From Papaver somniferum (lineage: Eukaryota; Streptophyta; Magnoliopsida; Ranunculales; Papaveraceae): a stretch of DNA of 64,000 nt. Every line of letters starts with the position of its first letter. Within the stretch, counting starts at the first letter, position 1. The notes beneath the pieces are model-generated. The model was not told the DNA's origin. It saw only the letters and a list, made by a program, of their open reading frames with translations, and searched no databases. Shown here in pieces: positions 46,984 to 59,949 of this stretch. The position numbers and the translations under genes are program-made. The stretch lies in NCBI RefSeq assembly GCF_003573695.1, contig NC_039368.1, positions 81,978,374 through 82,042,373 of the forward strand, read 5' to 3'.

Positions 46984-49332
46984 TGAAAAAGCGGGGGTCT
47001 AACAACCACACCCAATATTTTGATTAACAATCTGTATGGACTAACTCCAATATACTTTTAAGAGAATCAACTAGACAGTCAGACTCAATCTTAATGAAAG
47101 TATATCAAAGAGTTATATTTCTCTTTCTCGATTCAATACTTACTCAAGAAAATAAAAATAAGCAAGTCTAATTGAATACAAGAGAAATCACTTGAACGGT
47201 ACCAAAGACCAATGTTCAAGTATCAATCAATTTCAATCAACAACCAAAGGTTGGATTTCACAATTGATTGAGTCAAACGCACAACCTGTGATATTTCAAT
47301 TATATAAAAAATATAATGCGGAAAAGAAATAACACAGACACCAGAAGTTTTGTTAATGAGGAAACCGCAAATGCAGAAAAAACCTGGGACCTAGTCCAGA
47401 TTGAACACACACTGTATTAAGCCGCTACAGACACTTGCCTACCACAAACTAACTTCGGTCTGGACTGTAGTTGAACCCCAATCAATCTCATACTGATCCA
47501 AGGTACAGTTGCGCTCCTACGTCTCTGATCCCAGCATAATACTACGCACTTGATTCCCTTAGATGATCTCACCCACAACTAAGAGTTTCTACGACCCAAA
47601 GTCGAAGACTTTACTAAACAAATTTGTATCACACAGAAAAGTCTACGGTAATAGATAAATCTATCTCCCACAGACCTACGAGTTTTTATTCCGTCTTTTG
47701 ATAAATCAAGGTGAACATGAACTAATTGATAAACCAAACTTGTATTCCCGAAGAACAGCTCAGTATTATCAATCACCTCGCAATAATCTAAATCGTATGA
47801 TGGCGAAAATAAATATTGTGGAATCACAAACGATGAGACGAATATGTCTGTGATTAATTTTATATCTTTATTATTGGAGAAATCAATCTCAAGTCAATCC
47901 TTACGATTGTACTTAGTACGATAGAAACAACAAGATCAGATCACACAACTACGAGAAAGTAGTATCAGTCTGGCTTCACAATCCCAATGAAGTCTTCAAG
48001 TCCTTAACCTACAGGGTCTCGGTACAAACCTAAGGTTAAAGGAGAATCAACTCTAGATAATACAACTAGTATCACACAGGAGGTGTGGGGATTAGGTTTC
48101 CCAGTTGCTAGAGTTCTCCCTTATATAGTCTTTCAAATCAGGGTTTGCAATCAATGTTACCTTAGTAACAATGCATTCAATATTCACCGTTAGATGAAAA
48201 CCTGATTAGATTCAAGATAATATCTTTCAACCGTTAGATTGAAACTTATTTTGTTACACACAAATGCACGTTTTAGATTTGTGTAACCATACCAAAACTT
48301 ATACATCTAGTTGATTCAACGGTAGTTAACCAAATAGTTATCCATATGAGCAATTTCATATCAACCATATTATTCTTTACCACAACTAGTTAAAATGACT
48401 CAAATGAACTAGTTAGAGATTTGTTCAATTGCTTAGATCTTTATAATAGACACAATTGAAACAAAAACGATTTGATTCACTTGAATCGATTCATGAACTT
48501 TATAGCCACTGTTTGCAAACTTGCATTCCTTAGTTTATATAAGTTTAAGTTCACGGATAATCGTTTTTAGAAAATAACCAAATTAATTACGCGGACTTAA
48601 GTACCCGGAATAAGTTTGTAAATATTTCACAAACTCCAGCAGATTTTCTCGGGAAGAGTACCTCCGATAGTACGCAGACTGGGTTCGCGAACTCTGTTCC
48701 GGTTTTTCCTGAGAAGCAAAGTACGCATACTTTGGTTCAAGGAATAAGGACTTACACATGTATGAGTTACCAAACAATGCTTATATCCAACAATGGTTAT
48801 ATAATCTAAACTCTCATTTCAATCATTGAAACATTCTTAGAGGACATTATATAGTTGTTGTTCACAAACCATTTTTCGTCAAAGCCATTTTCAAGTAATT
48901 GAAACTTAACATGACTTTCGTCACTAGTAAAGATGAACTTGGCCAAAGCGAAAGCTTACCAACACATATTTCGATAAATACATAAGCGAGATAAACTCGG
49001 CTCGAAATAGCAAATGGTGTATAATCAAAGTCTATATAGCAAAAAGACTTTTGTCTCAAGATAGGAGATAGAGTAGATAGACTTTTGAGTGATATATAAG
49101 TTCAAGTCTCCACATACCTTTTAGTCGATGAAGTTCCACCAGTTCCTTGAGTAGTTCTTCGTCTTTGTATGATAATCGCCATGGAGTCTTGAGCTCAACT
49201 ACACTTTTTATCCTAGTCCGAGACTTAGCTAATAGTTGATTAGAAATCAAGACTTATAGTTTTGATCACAAACATTGACAAACATGCTTGCGATAACAAA
49301 GCACGTGAGTTCGACCGCGCAGTGCTCTAACA
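46984..49332 (-). repeat. 5' LTR of the 41-49 kb element
   Basis: It starts (forward) TGAAAAAGCGGGGGTC and ends GTGCTCTAACA. It is collinear with 40956-43284. It differs by indels such as the extra stretch around 48790-48815. Confidence 0.9.
48121..48128 (-). promoter_or_regulatory. TATA box in the 5' LTR
   Basis: The minus strand reads GACTATATAAGGG, conserved at the same position in the other LTR. Confidence 0.6.
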
Positions 49333-49337
49333 AGCTT

Positions 49338-50700
49338 TATGCAAGCAACTTAATGCAACTCTAGAAGGTTTGTTTTATTTTTACACAAGTCTTATGTTTA
49401 TCAAGATAAACCGCTTGTGGATCCAGATAATCAAGGTTGGAAGAAGTAACACAAAGATCAGAACCAAAAATAAAGATCTAGTCTTCAATTTTCAAAGTAA
49501 TCGCTACAAACAACCACTATTGATCAACACACACAGAACGCAGTCTTTTAACGTTAATTGAGAAATATAGATATATAGTCACTTATATTTATTCTAACGA
49601 ATCCTCAAACAAACTTGAGTGTCCTTATATCAAAAAATAAGGACCATATAATAAACAAGTTTGATCTATCAAGAATAACTATAACGTTAGTCCAATCCAA
49701 TAAATAATGAACAAAACTAAAATTCGTTAGTTCCATCAAATAAATAATAAACGAAGACTAAAATAATAAGAAAATTTAGTTTCCCACCAACGATACTAAT
49801 GAAGGCTTCTTGATCCCAAAAAAAATTTAAGCGAAGGCAACACAAGATGTTTCACCTAATTAGATTGCTCATATCTTTTAACAAGTTGGGTTCCCACGTG
49901 ATCAATCAAGATGTGTTTTCAAGGAATGAGCTTATAAGAATACAAGGCTCTACTATTTGTAGTGTTATGACCAATGCTTGTTTGGATAACAAGATATTAC
50001 CAATTTTGAAAATCCATAATATATACAATATAAAATTATTTCTTAAATTAGCAAATACGAATTGTATTCCAACTATTAAACCAATGTCTTTCATATATGA
50101 CAACTAATATTAGCTAGCACATACCATGTACTTTACCAATATAAAAATTAGAGATATGTAAACCTCTGAGATTTGTTAAGCATGTGATAGTACCAAAGTA
50201 GGTATTGAAAATCGGCTTGAGATTCTTTGCCTTGCGTACCAAACGAATATACTTGAACAATAAGATATTAGAGTTTAGTACATGTTAAATTCACTATATC
50301 AACAGTTATGCACATTTATGTCTAATATGTGTACATCTTGATGTCTATAGAAACCCGAAGACAACATACATATTGAAAATGTATAACCAAGTCAAACTTT
50401 GTCATGATTTTTCCTGATATTGGTCTGGAGTCCAATTTTGACTACGAAACAAGTTTCTCAAGTCCACTTCCTTAAACTAGGATTATGAAATTTCTTTCAA
50501 ACACAATTTCAAAGTTTGGGTTCAACAGGAAATAATAACGAATTACCGATTAGTGTAGTGTTGAGAACACGAAGTTCATGTATAAAATATACTTCGTAAA
50601 TCCATATACTCAGATTATAGAAACAACTAGTATATCATTCCTTAATGATACTTTTATCATAATATATATAATGACCAAGTCACCAATACCAAAATCATTG
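49338..50700 (-). repeat. Older LTR-like sequence, right flank
   Basis: It continues the target sequence of the young element and shares layout with its LTR (for example the GTGTACATCTTGATG region near 50330 compared with ACTTGTACATCTAGTTG in the young LTR). It is too diverged to fix ends. Confidence 0.45.
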
Positions 50701-51009
50701 CAAACAAACTTAACTTCGTATTTTATTTTTTTGAGAATATAGATTGAAACAAGTAGAGTTTTTAGCCGATGAATATACTAAACTCATCCCTTGCTCCTAT
50801 GTAATATCGTATGTCGAACTCCGATCAATACCAGTGAGGAAGAGAAGGAGGCTCTGCATGACGAGCACCTGTATCTCTCTTAGTAATGCATCTAGGTTGA
50901 ATGGAAATTACTAGGGAAAACATCTTGAAGAAAAAAAGATTCACCCAATATGTTCCAATACAACTTAGATATACGTCTCTTGCAACTAATCAATTTATCA
51001 AACTCAGGA

Positions 51010-51870
51010 AAACTTCTCTTTCAACTCTTCCCTAAATTTTTCCTTAGCTTGTGCTTCTTTTATTAAGCATTCTACGACTTCATACTTTAAGTTATGTTCT
51101 TCAGAAAGTTCTATGAGCTCCTTTTCGATCCTCTATAAATCCAACCATATTTAACTATAATTATAATAATACCAAAAAAGGAGGAGAAACACTATAGAAA
51201 AATAACATTAGTAATAACATAAATCAAGAAACTAAGAAAAAAAGAAAGAAAGAAAGAAGAAAATAATGGTGAAAGATAAGAAAAGATCCGACCATGAATG
51301 TTTTTATGAAGACATAGAATTAAAGCTTTCACTTGGTCCTTCGTACTTAAGAAAAAAACTTGTTAGGTTGTCTTCTTCCAATACTTATTCTTTCCAAATA
51401 ATAATAATAATAACAACAAATCGTGTAACAGACGTACCAATTCTAAAGTCAATTTTCCTTTTGGTATCCACTGTTTCAGTAACCGATTCATTCAACCAAT
51501 GCTGCTGAGGGTTCTCCACCACTGACTTGATATCATTTGTTAAGCCATTGAACGTTGCACGATATATGTTTAAGGTATCATTTATACCAAGGAAAATATA
51601 CCTAACATCTCTAGCAATACCCTTACATTCTTGTCACAGTCGCCCCATAATATAAGGGCATCACAATTTTCAGTCTCATATTCCAACATTACCTTAAGAT
51701 AAGATAGGTCATCAATAACAATCCTACAAACTCTTTTAGTGCATAGTTGCACAAGATCAAGTACGATCCACTCTGATTTTTCAGGATGGCATACCAACTC
51801 CAGATCCTTGATATGTCCTAATACATATATTAGGACCATGACACGGGGCTCCCCATAAATTAACATGTTA
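51010..51870 (-). other. Unidentified coding-like remnants
   Basis: Three minus-strand pieces look coding but match nothing I know: 51582-51866 (VCHPEKSEWIVLDLVQLC, ETENCDALILWGDCDKN), about 51425-51580 (FNGLTNDIKSVVENPQQHW), and about 51010-51140 (IEKELIELSEEHNLKYEVVE, a coiled coil ending in a stop). They could be exons of one decayed gene or transposon. On the other strand, 51266-51370 reads MVKDKKRSDHECFYEDIELK then LSLGP, also unassigned. Confidence 0.3.
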
Positions 51871-51899
51871 AACTCAAAAACTAATTTGGTTTTTTTGGT

Positions 51900-54800
51900 T
51901 ATGTGATAAGCATGTAAATGCTATATTTTACGGCCATATTTATATTATTTAAGACTCGATATTTTTTCTAATAATATTTTTATTTTAATACTTTTATAGA
52001 AAGTACAAGCGAGTTCAAATCATCCCAAAATAAATGGCTAAATAGAAGCTAAATGGCGTTGGAGATTAAGAACACCATTGATACATTTCGTAGTCATTAT
52101 TTTTTTAGCATGAAGCACCACTCATGGACACGATTTTCTCCACACATTTTATTTGGCAAGCACTTTTATTTCATTTAAGGTGAGAGACGCGTCCAGTAAC
52201 TCCACTTCTCCACTGAACGAAATAAAAAGGAAGTCTAAGCAGCTTTCGTCCATTTTCTTCATCCACTCTGTTGGTGCGACATTGAGATCGAGACATGACA
52301 GCGATAAGGATTAGCCGCTCATTCATTTAGATTTATTGGCTAATGGTGGTGGATTTGAGGGACTTGTATAAATGGTGTTGAATCAACGGAGAAACTAGTG
52401 GTGATTGTGGCCGAGATTTAGATGACTGGACTGAACATGAAAATAGGTTTACAGATGTTTGTCCATGTGCATGCGGTAAATAAGATATGCATGATTTCGC
52501 ATTTACATCGCTGCTCTGTATACATTCACTACCTCTGTAATTGATTTAGCGAGGCATTTTCGAGGTATTATAAGAGATGGGTAGTGTTGATTCTTGTTGT
52601 ATCAAGGAAGTGGAGATACAGGTGATGAGTGTATGTGTTTTTTCCAAAGCTTTGGAGTTGGAAATATCAACAAGAAAAAAATCAATAGCGTTGTTAATTG
52701 AGGTTGTTGTTGTATTCAAGGTTCTTAGTGATATAATGGCAGAAAGAATTGCAGGTCTGCAAGCGTAATGAAGATGAAATCAGGATGATTGGTGAAGTTG
52801 TTGCTACTGGTGGCCAATGGACTGGGCCTGTTGGAAAAATTTCTCTTTGGTCCCATTCGAACCCTGGAAGCGCAAGTATACAATTGCGTCGTGAAAATAA
52901 AGTGGAGAAAAATTGGAGAATAGGCGGCTAAAGAGACGCAACTGGGAGAATACGATTTGAAGATTATTTTCTTTCATTTTTCGTCTTTGATTGACGAATT
53001 GATTCTTTTTAATATGTTTATGGCTTTTGAGAAAGCCATGTCTTGCTAAGATTTTGTAACTAGAGTTTTTATAGTTGAAGTTACTTGGGTTTTTAGGCTA
53101 TTTTTTTAATTGAATTGAATTATGGAGCAATAAACCATTTTGATTTGAATTAATTATTTTTTATATTATTGGTTATCGATTAATTGAAGAATTATTTGTT
53201 GCATTTCAGGTTCTAGAAACCTATGCACGTAATTGATGATTCTAAAAATATTTTTCATTATTTGATATTCCATGATTGTGTTAATTTTTTTGATATGTTA
53301 TGTTTAGAAGAGCCATATACTATTTGTGAATCCATATTTTAGTTTCTTATGATTTTCTCGCTAATACAATTTGATAGTGCATGCTTTGGTTATTCATTTG
53401 ATGTTCTATCCTTTTAGTATACTAGTGAAATTTGCGACTCTATGCTTATAATATGTGATGTCAATATAACACAAGATAAACACATAATCATAATTATGTT
53501 TCATTTCAGTAATTGGATAGGATTAGAAGTGGATACCATAAAACTCTGGTTACCGACTCTCACATCTTGGTTACATCTTTTAATATTTCGCTTTCTTAGT
53601 TTTGTAATCTTATCTACCAATTCTTAAACTTCTGAAATATTGAATTTGATTGGTTAGTTTTTGGTATTAGTTAGTAGTAGTATTTTCACACTCCTCGTGG
53701 GAACGACCTGTTCTTGCCTCTGTCTACTAGTTAGACACTGTGCACTTGCAGTGTTATTATTGTTGGTTTCCCAACCTACCATTATGCAGTTTTCTCCTGT
53801 TAAAACCTCGGCTATATCGAAGCCTTCTCAGCAACATTAAGAACTTGACGCTGAAACCATGTTGTGCAAAGTGAACTTACAATATCAGTGATTTGAAATA
53901 GGTCTTGCACAACAATGGTTTTTGGAGGTTTGAGTTAGAAATAAAAAATCCTAACTATCATTCACTTGGCGGTAGAAGTACAAAGCAGTAGGTAGTTTTT
54001 TCTTCCACGGTTTAAGGATCATTATACAAAAAGGTTTTGGAGCTCAGCTTGTTTCTAGACTCCCCACCAGCTCCTTGTAAATTACTTGTTTTTTATGAAT
54101 AAAGCAGTTTCCTAAAAATAAAAAAATAAAATAGTTATATTGGTATGCTTCTCTTCCAGTTGGTTGTGGTTTTTTTTCATTAACCCTTGGAGGTATGTCT
54201 AACCATGGAGGTTTATGTGCAAAAAAGAACAACAAATCAATCATGTTTTTACATACTCTAAAAAGATGATAAAATTATCAAATAGAGAAATTGAGGTATA
54301 AGATCAATCAAATAAACATAAATGTGATAATATATATTGTTACTAACTAAAACACATATACATTTAACACATGTATAATAAAACTAAAAAGGTTTAATTA
54401 GACCGGGGTTTGGAAAAATCAATGGTGGAGTAACAAAGTTACGTATAAAGTTGGTGATGAAAATCGACTGTCGTGTTTGACTGTAGGAGAGAACAATCAC
54501 CCTTGTATGATATTTTTTATCTTCTCAATCATTCATTTTTGACTATAAATATATCTCTTCAATCGTCTAGAGTTTGTGATTATATATTATTTTTACTTAG
54601 ATAAGTTTATTTCAATTTTAAACTCCTCATTTGAATTAAAAAAAAAAGAATCTTTTATACCCTATAAAACCTAAAACTTATCATCATTATCTAGCTTTTA
54701 ATTAATCCATACTCATGATTCATATGTTTGGTAATTTTATTCCTTAATTTTTCGTCTTGTGGTGTATGTTTTCCCAATCACCTTCGGGTTCTCCGCTGAT

Positions 54801-55680
54801 CAAAATCAGTGATTTTATGTTCGTGATGTTGTCGTTTCAGTTTTTAATTGAATTCCTCAGTGGTTTGTTTGGTGGAATTTATTGTTAGGTCTGATATAGA
54901 TTGAAAAACTTTTCAGTATCGTCAATCTGTTGGCTTCCGAAAACGCTGTTGCTTTACATATTTTCAAGTTTTGGGAAAAAGAAAAAGTCAAGAAACACTG
55001 TTTCTTTCCCTTTTTACAAGTTTTGGGAAAAAATAATTAAAAAGAGGTTGAAAACTTAGGTAGTGACTTTACTCTGTGTACGAGTGGGTCTGTAGTTTGG
55101 TTTGTTGAGAATCTTGAGATCCTATCAACTTATTTTGATGGCTTAAGTTGTGGGCATTGTTTTTGGCGCATGTAGTTTTTTATCTATCTTTGTGCACTTG
55201 TATGATTTTTATGAAGTTTTATTTGAGCCGAGCAGGCTTAGTCTATTGGATCGAGTAGTGAGTTACTATTAGATTTAATTTGATTAGTTCATGGATGGAT
55301 GTTGCGAATCCCTATAAGTTGGATTTTATCTCTTTAACCCTAAATACACCATCTTCCCAAATCACACACTAAAAGTGACAATGATCAAAGAGTCGAACAA
55401 ATTTCCAGCCCCGATATCTCAAATAAATTTTCTTTTATTGGAAAATTTAGACTTAATCCTTGTAGGTACTACTTTTTTCCTCCGGCAGGCGTATAATCCA
55501 CCTTTATATTGTGTCTTTTGTGTTCAATTGTTGTATCCCTTTTGCTAGTTTTAGTTACTCTAGTTTAATTGTAGTTGAGTTTGTAATCCTGTTGTATCTA
55601 TATTCCAGTTTTTTAGTAACCTTTGTAGTATTATTACTAACACTATTAGCAGTAATCCTTTAAGGGCAGAACTTAGTTTC
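51900..55680. other. Largely gene-free stretch
   Basis: No convincing exon was found. At 53680-53760 CACACTCCTCGTGGGAACGA with CTTGCAGTG is reminiscent of the end of some Ty3/gypsy LTRs, but no partner or coding region was found. Short open frames at 52577-52931 show no family signature. Confidence 0.35.
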
Positions 55681-55689
55681 CACTTCAAG

Positions 55690-56105
55690 ACTCAATATGA
55701 AGCTATAGATCAAGCCGGAAAACAAATAAATAGAAAGATATCACTCAGGAAGTTTATCGCAGCATCACGATATATCCTGACTAGCAACTTAAATCAATTG
55801 CGTTGAACACCTCTACCACCAACTGAGTTCCTATGCACATTGTCGTGTCCATCAAAAGTACAACTTTTCTTGTGGAAAGCATTGACCGAAGGCTGTTTGA
55901 CCTTTAACTCCGACATCCGTCGTCGACGCAACTCCTATCCGAAGCCTGTTATTATTCTCCAATATCATGTTATTGTAGATTCATGACTGACCATTATTAC
56001 CAATATGATTGTAATAGGTGAATCCTGTGGTAGTATATACCCTAATGTAATAGTACTTTAGTAGTAAAATAAAATTTATGCTTCAAAAAAACAAAAAAAA
56101 AAAAT
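55690..56105 (+). mobile_element. LINE 3' fragment with poly(A)
   Basis: The plus strand reads PSKVQLFLWKALTEGCLTFN, the zf-RVT pattern near the end of LINE ORF2, followed by a short degraded region and an A-rich tail at 56085-56103. Confidence 0.6.
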
Positions 56106-56479
56106 TCAGGTGACTTAGTTTAAGCAAATAAGATGAACTTATTAAATGTTACGACTTACGTGGGGCAGCCAATTTTTATTTTTTTTGAGAAAGTATTGTT
56201 TTTTACAGTGGGTTTAAACCTGTCCTTTAATCAAACGACAATTTAACCGTTGTTCTAGGGTTAACTCTTTGTGCACATGGGCTTATATCAATAAATATGA
56301 GGGGTGTACATTCTTCTTTGTAACTCAAGGAAAACTTTTTACATGCTTACATGATCCGTCTATATTAAGAAGTTGAGCTTACTTGGTATCAAAGTAATTA
56401 GTAAACATGAAAATTAGCTCACGAACCTAGATTTGATTATAACTACCTCGCCGTGTTCAACATTATAAATAAAATACTA

Positions 56480-57480
56480 TATGTATATTCAATCCCGACA
56501 CGATATGGACTAGTTGCGGCTAGTATCGTCCTCTAAAGACCAAGGTTTCCCTGAGAAGCATAATTAGGTTATGACTTGAAGTCTTCACGAAGCCCCCTCA
56601 GACTATATTTTACATGATAGTTCTTGATGTCCGAAATCTTATTTTGATCATCGTAGTTCTTGTCTATTTTAAGATATTGTATGTTCTGTTATACGACCAT
56701 TAAACTCTATCATCAAATAAGATTGATAAAAATTATAAAGTTCTCCATGTCTCATACTTTGCAATTCTACAAGATTCATATTCGTTTTTACATTGATCTT
56801 GTGAGGTAAAATTGATTAGTCATTTCTATAACCTTTTGAGCAGATTATATTATCATATTTGTTGATGTTTGCTTGATATATTCGTTACTCTTAGTGATCC
56901 CTCATAAACAAACAAATTTTTCTAAAGGAAATAATTAGGCTATCTGTTAGAAGAAGAATAGTTATTCATTTCGGCTGAAACAACTTTCAGGCTTGTAAAT
57001 GACGTTATCTATGGGAATCGAACTCGCGGGATTTGCGATATCTAAGAGACGTAAGGAGGAAGACTGAAGTTGAATTGATCAGAGGGTTGATTCGGTTTCA
57101 ACTACATTCCAGTCTAGAGTATGATAGTATGCTAGTGTTTGTAGCAGTTTAATACAGTTCAATGTTCAAGCTGGACGAGATTCCAGGGTTTTTTACAAGA
57201 TTTTAGTTTTCTTGTTTAACAAAATTGATAGTGTTTTGTGTTATTTCTTTTCCAGATTATGTCATTGATCTTTATCATCGAAATATCACAAGTAGTACGA
57301 TAATAGAATTACAAGACTTGTTCTTGTGAATTCGTGTCTTGAAATATAGATTGCATGACTTGCTCTTGTCAGATTTCAGTTCGTGCATAGTTCAGGTACA
57401 TACTAGATCGACCTTATTTTACAATTAGGTAAAAGGATCTTATTTTGATCAATTTATACATATTGATTGTAAAAAAAAAT
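56480..57480 (+). repeat. LTR fragment related to the 41-49 kb element, opposite orientation
   Basis: In forward reading it matches the reverse complement of the young LTR in order: GACTTGAAGTCTTC, CCAGGGTTTTTTACA, TTTTCTTGTTTAACAAAATT, GTGTTATTTCTTTTCC and GAAATATCACAAG. It is diverged and without clear partner or interior, so either a solo or a truncated LTR. Confidence 0.6.
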
Positions 57481-58201
57481 TGTCCATACAGGTTCACGAT
57501 CGAAAATTCCGTGGCGCACTAACTAGCTTTCCTTTTCATGAAAAATTTGATAATTTTCCCTGCAAAAAGGTAAGAAGAAAGTCCATATGCATCAGATTTG
57601 CCATGTTAACAGTGACCAAAGCCAATATCCTATCCATACTAAATTTATCTTACAAAAACAAAGGTGTTTTTGCCAATCTGACGGTTCTTAATCAATATTT
57701 TTAAGTGATTGATGGCTCCCATTGCTTTAAAAGTGCAAAAAAATGAAAGAGATAAATCGTGGCTCAGAATACACCCTCCTCCTACGCCCTCATCCAACGT
57801 CCTAAGTTTGACTCTTCTCTTTATTTCATGCGTTACCTCTTCAACTCTCCTCTTTATTTCATGCACCACTCAAGCCCTCTCATTCATACCGAGCAATCAA
57901 TTCTTCATCATACGTTACAAATGTCCGCCTACATAAACCCTAACAGAGTTCATCATCTTCCCACTGTTCTTACGCCTCCCCTCTCAAGAACACCTGGTAA
58001 CTGATATTTGTTTTTAAGTTTTCTAACTCAATTTTTTGGGTTCTCTTTCAATCACACAGGCCATAGATCAATTTTATATTTCCAAGCTATTTTCTTTGTT
58101 CTATTTCAGATTTCCATTGTTGTAAGGTGAAAAAAGGTGCCATCTATCTCACGTAAATACTATTTATTTGAGCCTTGCAAATTCAGAATTTTACAACCTG
58201 T
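57481..58201. other. No recognised gene; one open frame of unknown nature
   Basis: The frame at 57759-58004 (MAQNTPSSYALIQRPKFDSS) includes an internal repeat of SLYFMRYLFNS / PLYFMHHSS. The sequence around 57960-58003 ends near a possible donor (CCTGGTAACTG). It could be a first exon but nothing identifies it. Confidence 0.25.
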
Positions 58202-58585
58202 TATAAAGTAAATTAGATTGATTTATACTTTAGGTATCTTTTTGATTCAGAAATTACAACCTTTTGTTCAGTAATTTAGTGATTCCTGTTGAATAATCTG
58301 TTTAATTTAATAGTTTATCCAATTTAACCTTCTACTTTTGATTTTGTCGAAATAACTATAGGAGATGTTATTATGAAAGAAAAAAATTGAAAGTATAAAG
58401 TAAATTAGTTTGATTTATACTTTAGGTATCTTTTTGATTCGGAAATTACAACCTTTTGTTCAGTAATTTAGTGATTCATGTTGAATAATCTGTCTAATTT
58501 AATAATTTATCCAATTTAACCTTTTACTGTTGATTTTGTCGAAATAACTGTAGGAGATTCTACTATGAAAGAAATAAATTTCAAA
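58202..58585. repeat. Two-copy 192-bp tandem duplication
   Basis: TATAAAGTAAATTAG starts at 58202 and 58394, and the two copies remain collinear with few differences through GTCGAAATAACTNTAGGAGAT and ATGAAAGAAA. Confidence 0.88.
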
Positions 58586-58965
58586 GCATACATATTATGG
58601 TTGTTATATATCTTTACTGAATTTGGTTGATTTTGCTTTGTAGATCTTACAAATATATCTTTTTGTTTAAACATTGATATACACAAACACTAAAACTAAG
58701 GCATTTGGTTTGTTGAATCCTCAATTGGCAATAAACTAAAATCCATGATTTTAGCTCACGAATCACGATTTAATAATATATTTTCTTTTAGTATCCACAA
58801 TGATTTTACAATGACTAACTATATAAGGGTTTATTATAACTGTTTTTGATAATTATGCTTGGCAGCAGTTGTCTTTCAGAAGTTTTTGGATTAAGAAACC
58901 ATTTGTATCTGCAGTTATTGATGACTTTCACTCTTATGATTTTCTACAGTGATCATCTTTAGAAA

Positions 58966-59870
58966 ATGGTTTCCCAGATTAGAGTCAGCCCTTCCAAACT
59001 CCCCGTAACAGCCGCATACAAAACTTTCTCGCATGTAGGCGAGGATGAAGAAGGCAAACCTTTAGGAAGTGAAATTATCATGAATACCAGCAAGGTCAGG
59101 AGCCTGGACATCTTCATGCTAGACGACAATGTAAGTATTAGCTATGTCTAATGTTTTATGTGTTAAATTAGATGACTACCAATCACTTATTAGGTGGTGT
59201 TAAATTAAACGTTCGTAGGTGGTGTCATCCACATATGTTCTTTAATACCAAGGTATCATTCCTCCATTCTACAAAGTTTCATCACCCAAGCTTATCAGCT
59301 TAAGTTATTCATTTCCCTGTTTGTTGCATCAGGCAACTACTTTTTTCCCTCTACAAACGCCACTAAGGTGTTCTTCAACCTTTCCATTGCTCGACATTAA
59401 AGAAAGGTATACCATAATTGTGCGTACTCTTTCATTTTTTTTGCTCAGTTGCCCATTTGAATATATCTCACTCTGTTATAACTCCAACTTGCAACAGGTC
59501 TTGCCGGATAATGTTAGCCCGCCAACTAACACTCCTTGATTGAAAAAAGAGTACGTTCATTGTCCTTTTAATGCCCTACAATATAATGACAATTTCTGAG
59601 TTGTTAGAATATGAGTGGGAGCCCACTCAGCAAGTACATTTCTACGTATAACTAGATTTGTCTATGGGTTTGTATTCTTAAGTCATCGATTGTTAACCAA
59701 TCATGTATGCGGGTAACAGAATCATCGTAAGAGCCAGTGCAACCAAAATTATACCCCCAATGGATGGTGCAGTTTTGGGTTGCAACAAGTGCCAACCAAA
59801 GGCGGTGGGTGAAGCAGGCGACTATGGATGCACAAGGTCGCAGAACCTGTACCCAGGTTTGTAATCTGTA
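58966..59870 (+). pseudogene. Possible replication protein A-like (OB-fold) remnant
   Basis: Three pieces in order resemble plant RPA1-like proteins: 58966-59130 (SEIIMNTSKVRSLDIFMLDD, followed by a GTAAGT donor), about 59350-59400 (NATKVFFNLSIARH then a stop), and about 59738-59856 (a zinc-ribbon-like GCNKCQPKAVGEAGDYGC, then a GT donor). Such genes are common as single genes and inside Helitron transposons. No helicase or Helitron end was found. The identification rests on short matches. Confidence 0.35.
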
Positions 59871-59949
59871 TAGTAATATCTTAACGTATACCTATTTTTA
59901 CATGAAACATAAGTTTATAATCTTTGTCTTCGCACTGCTCAACTAGGAT

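Larger units (their letters stand above)
40956..49332 (-). mobile_element. Complete non-autonomous LTR retrotransposon (gag, no pol)
   Basis: It is flanked by a 5-bp duplication AGCTT (40951-40955 and 49333-49337). LTRs are 40956-43284 and 46984-49332, the primer site is at 46970-46981, the polypurine tract at 43285-43296. The 3.7-kb interior encodes a copia-type gag and a separate coiled-coil ORF. No protease, integrase, reverse transcriptase or RNase H motifs were seen, so it must borrow these from an autonomous relative (a LARD-like arrangement). Confidence 0.88.
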
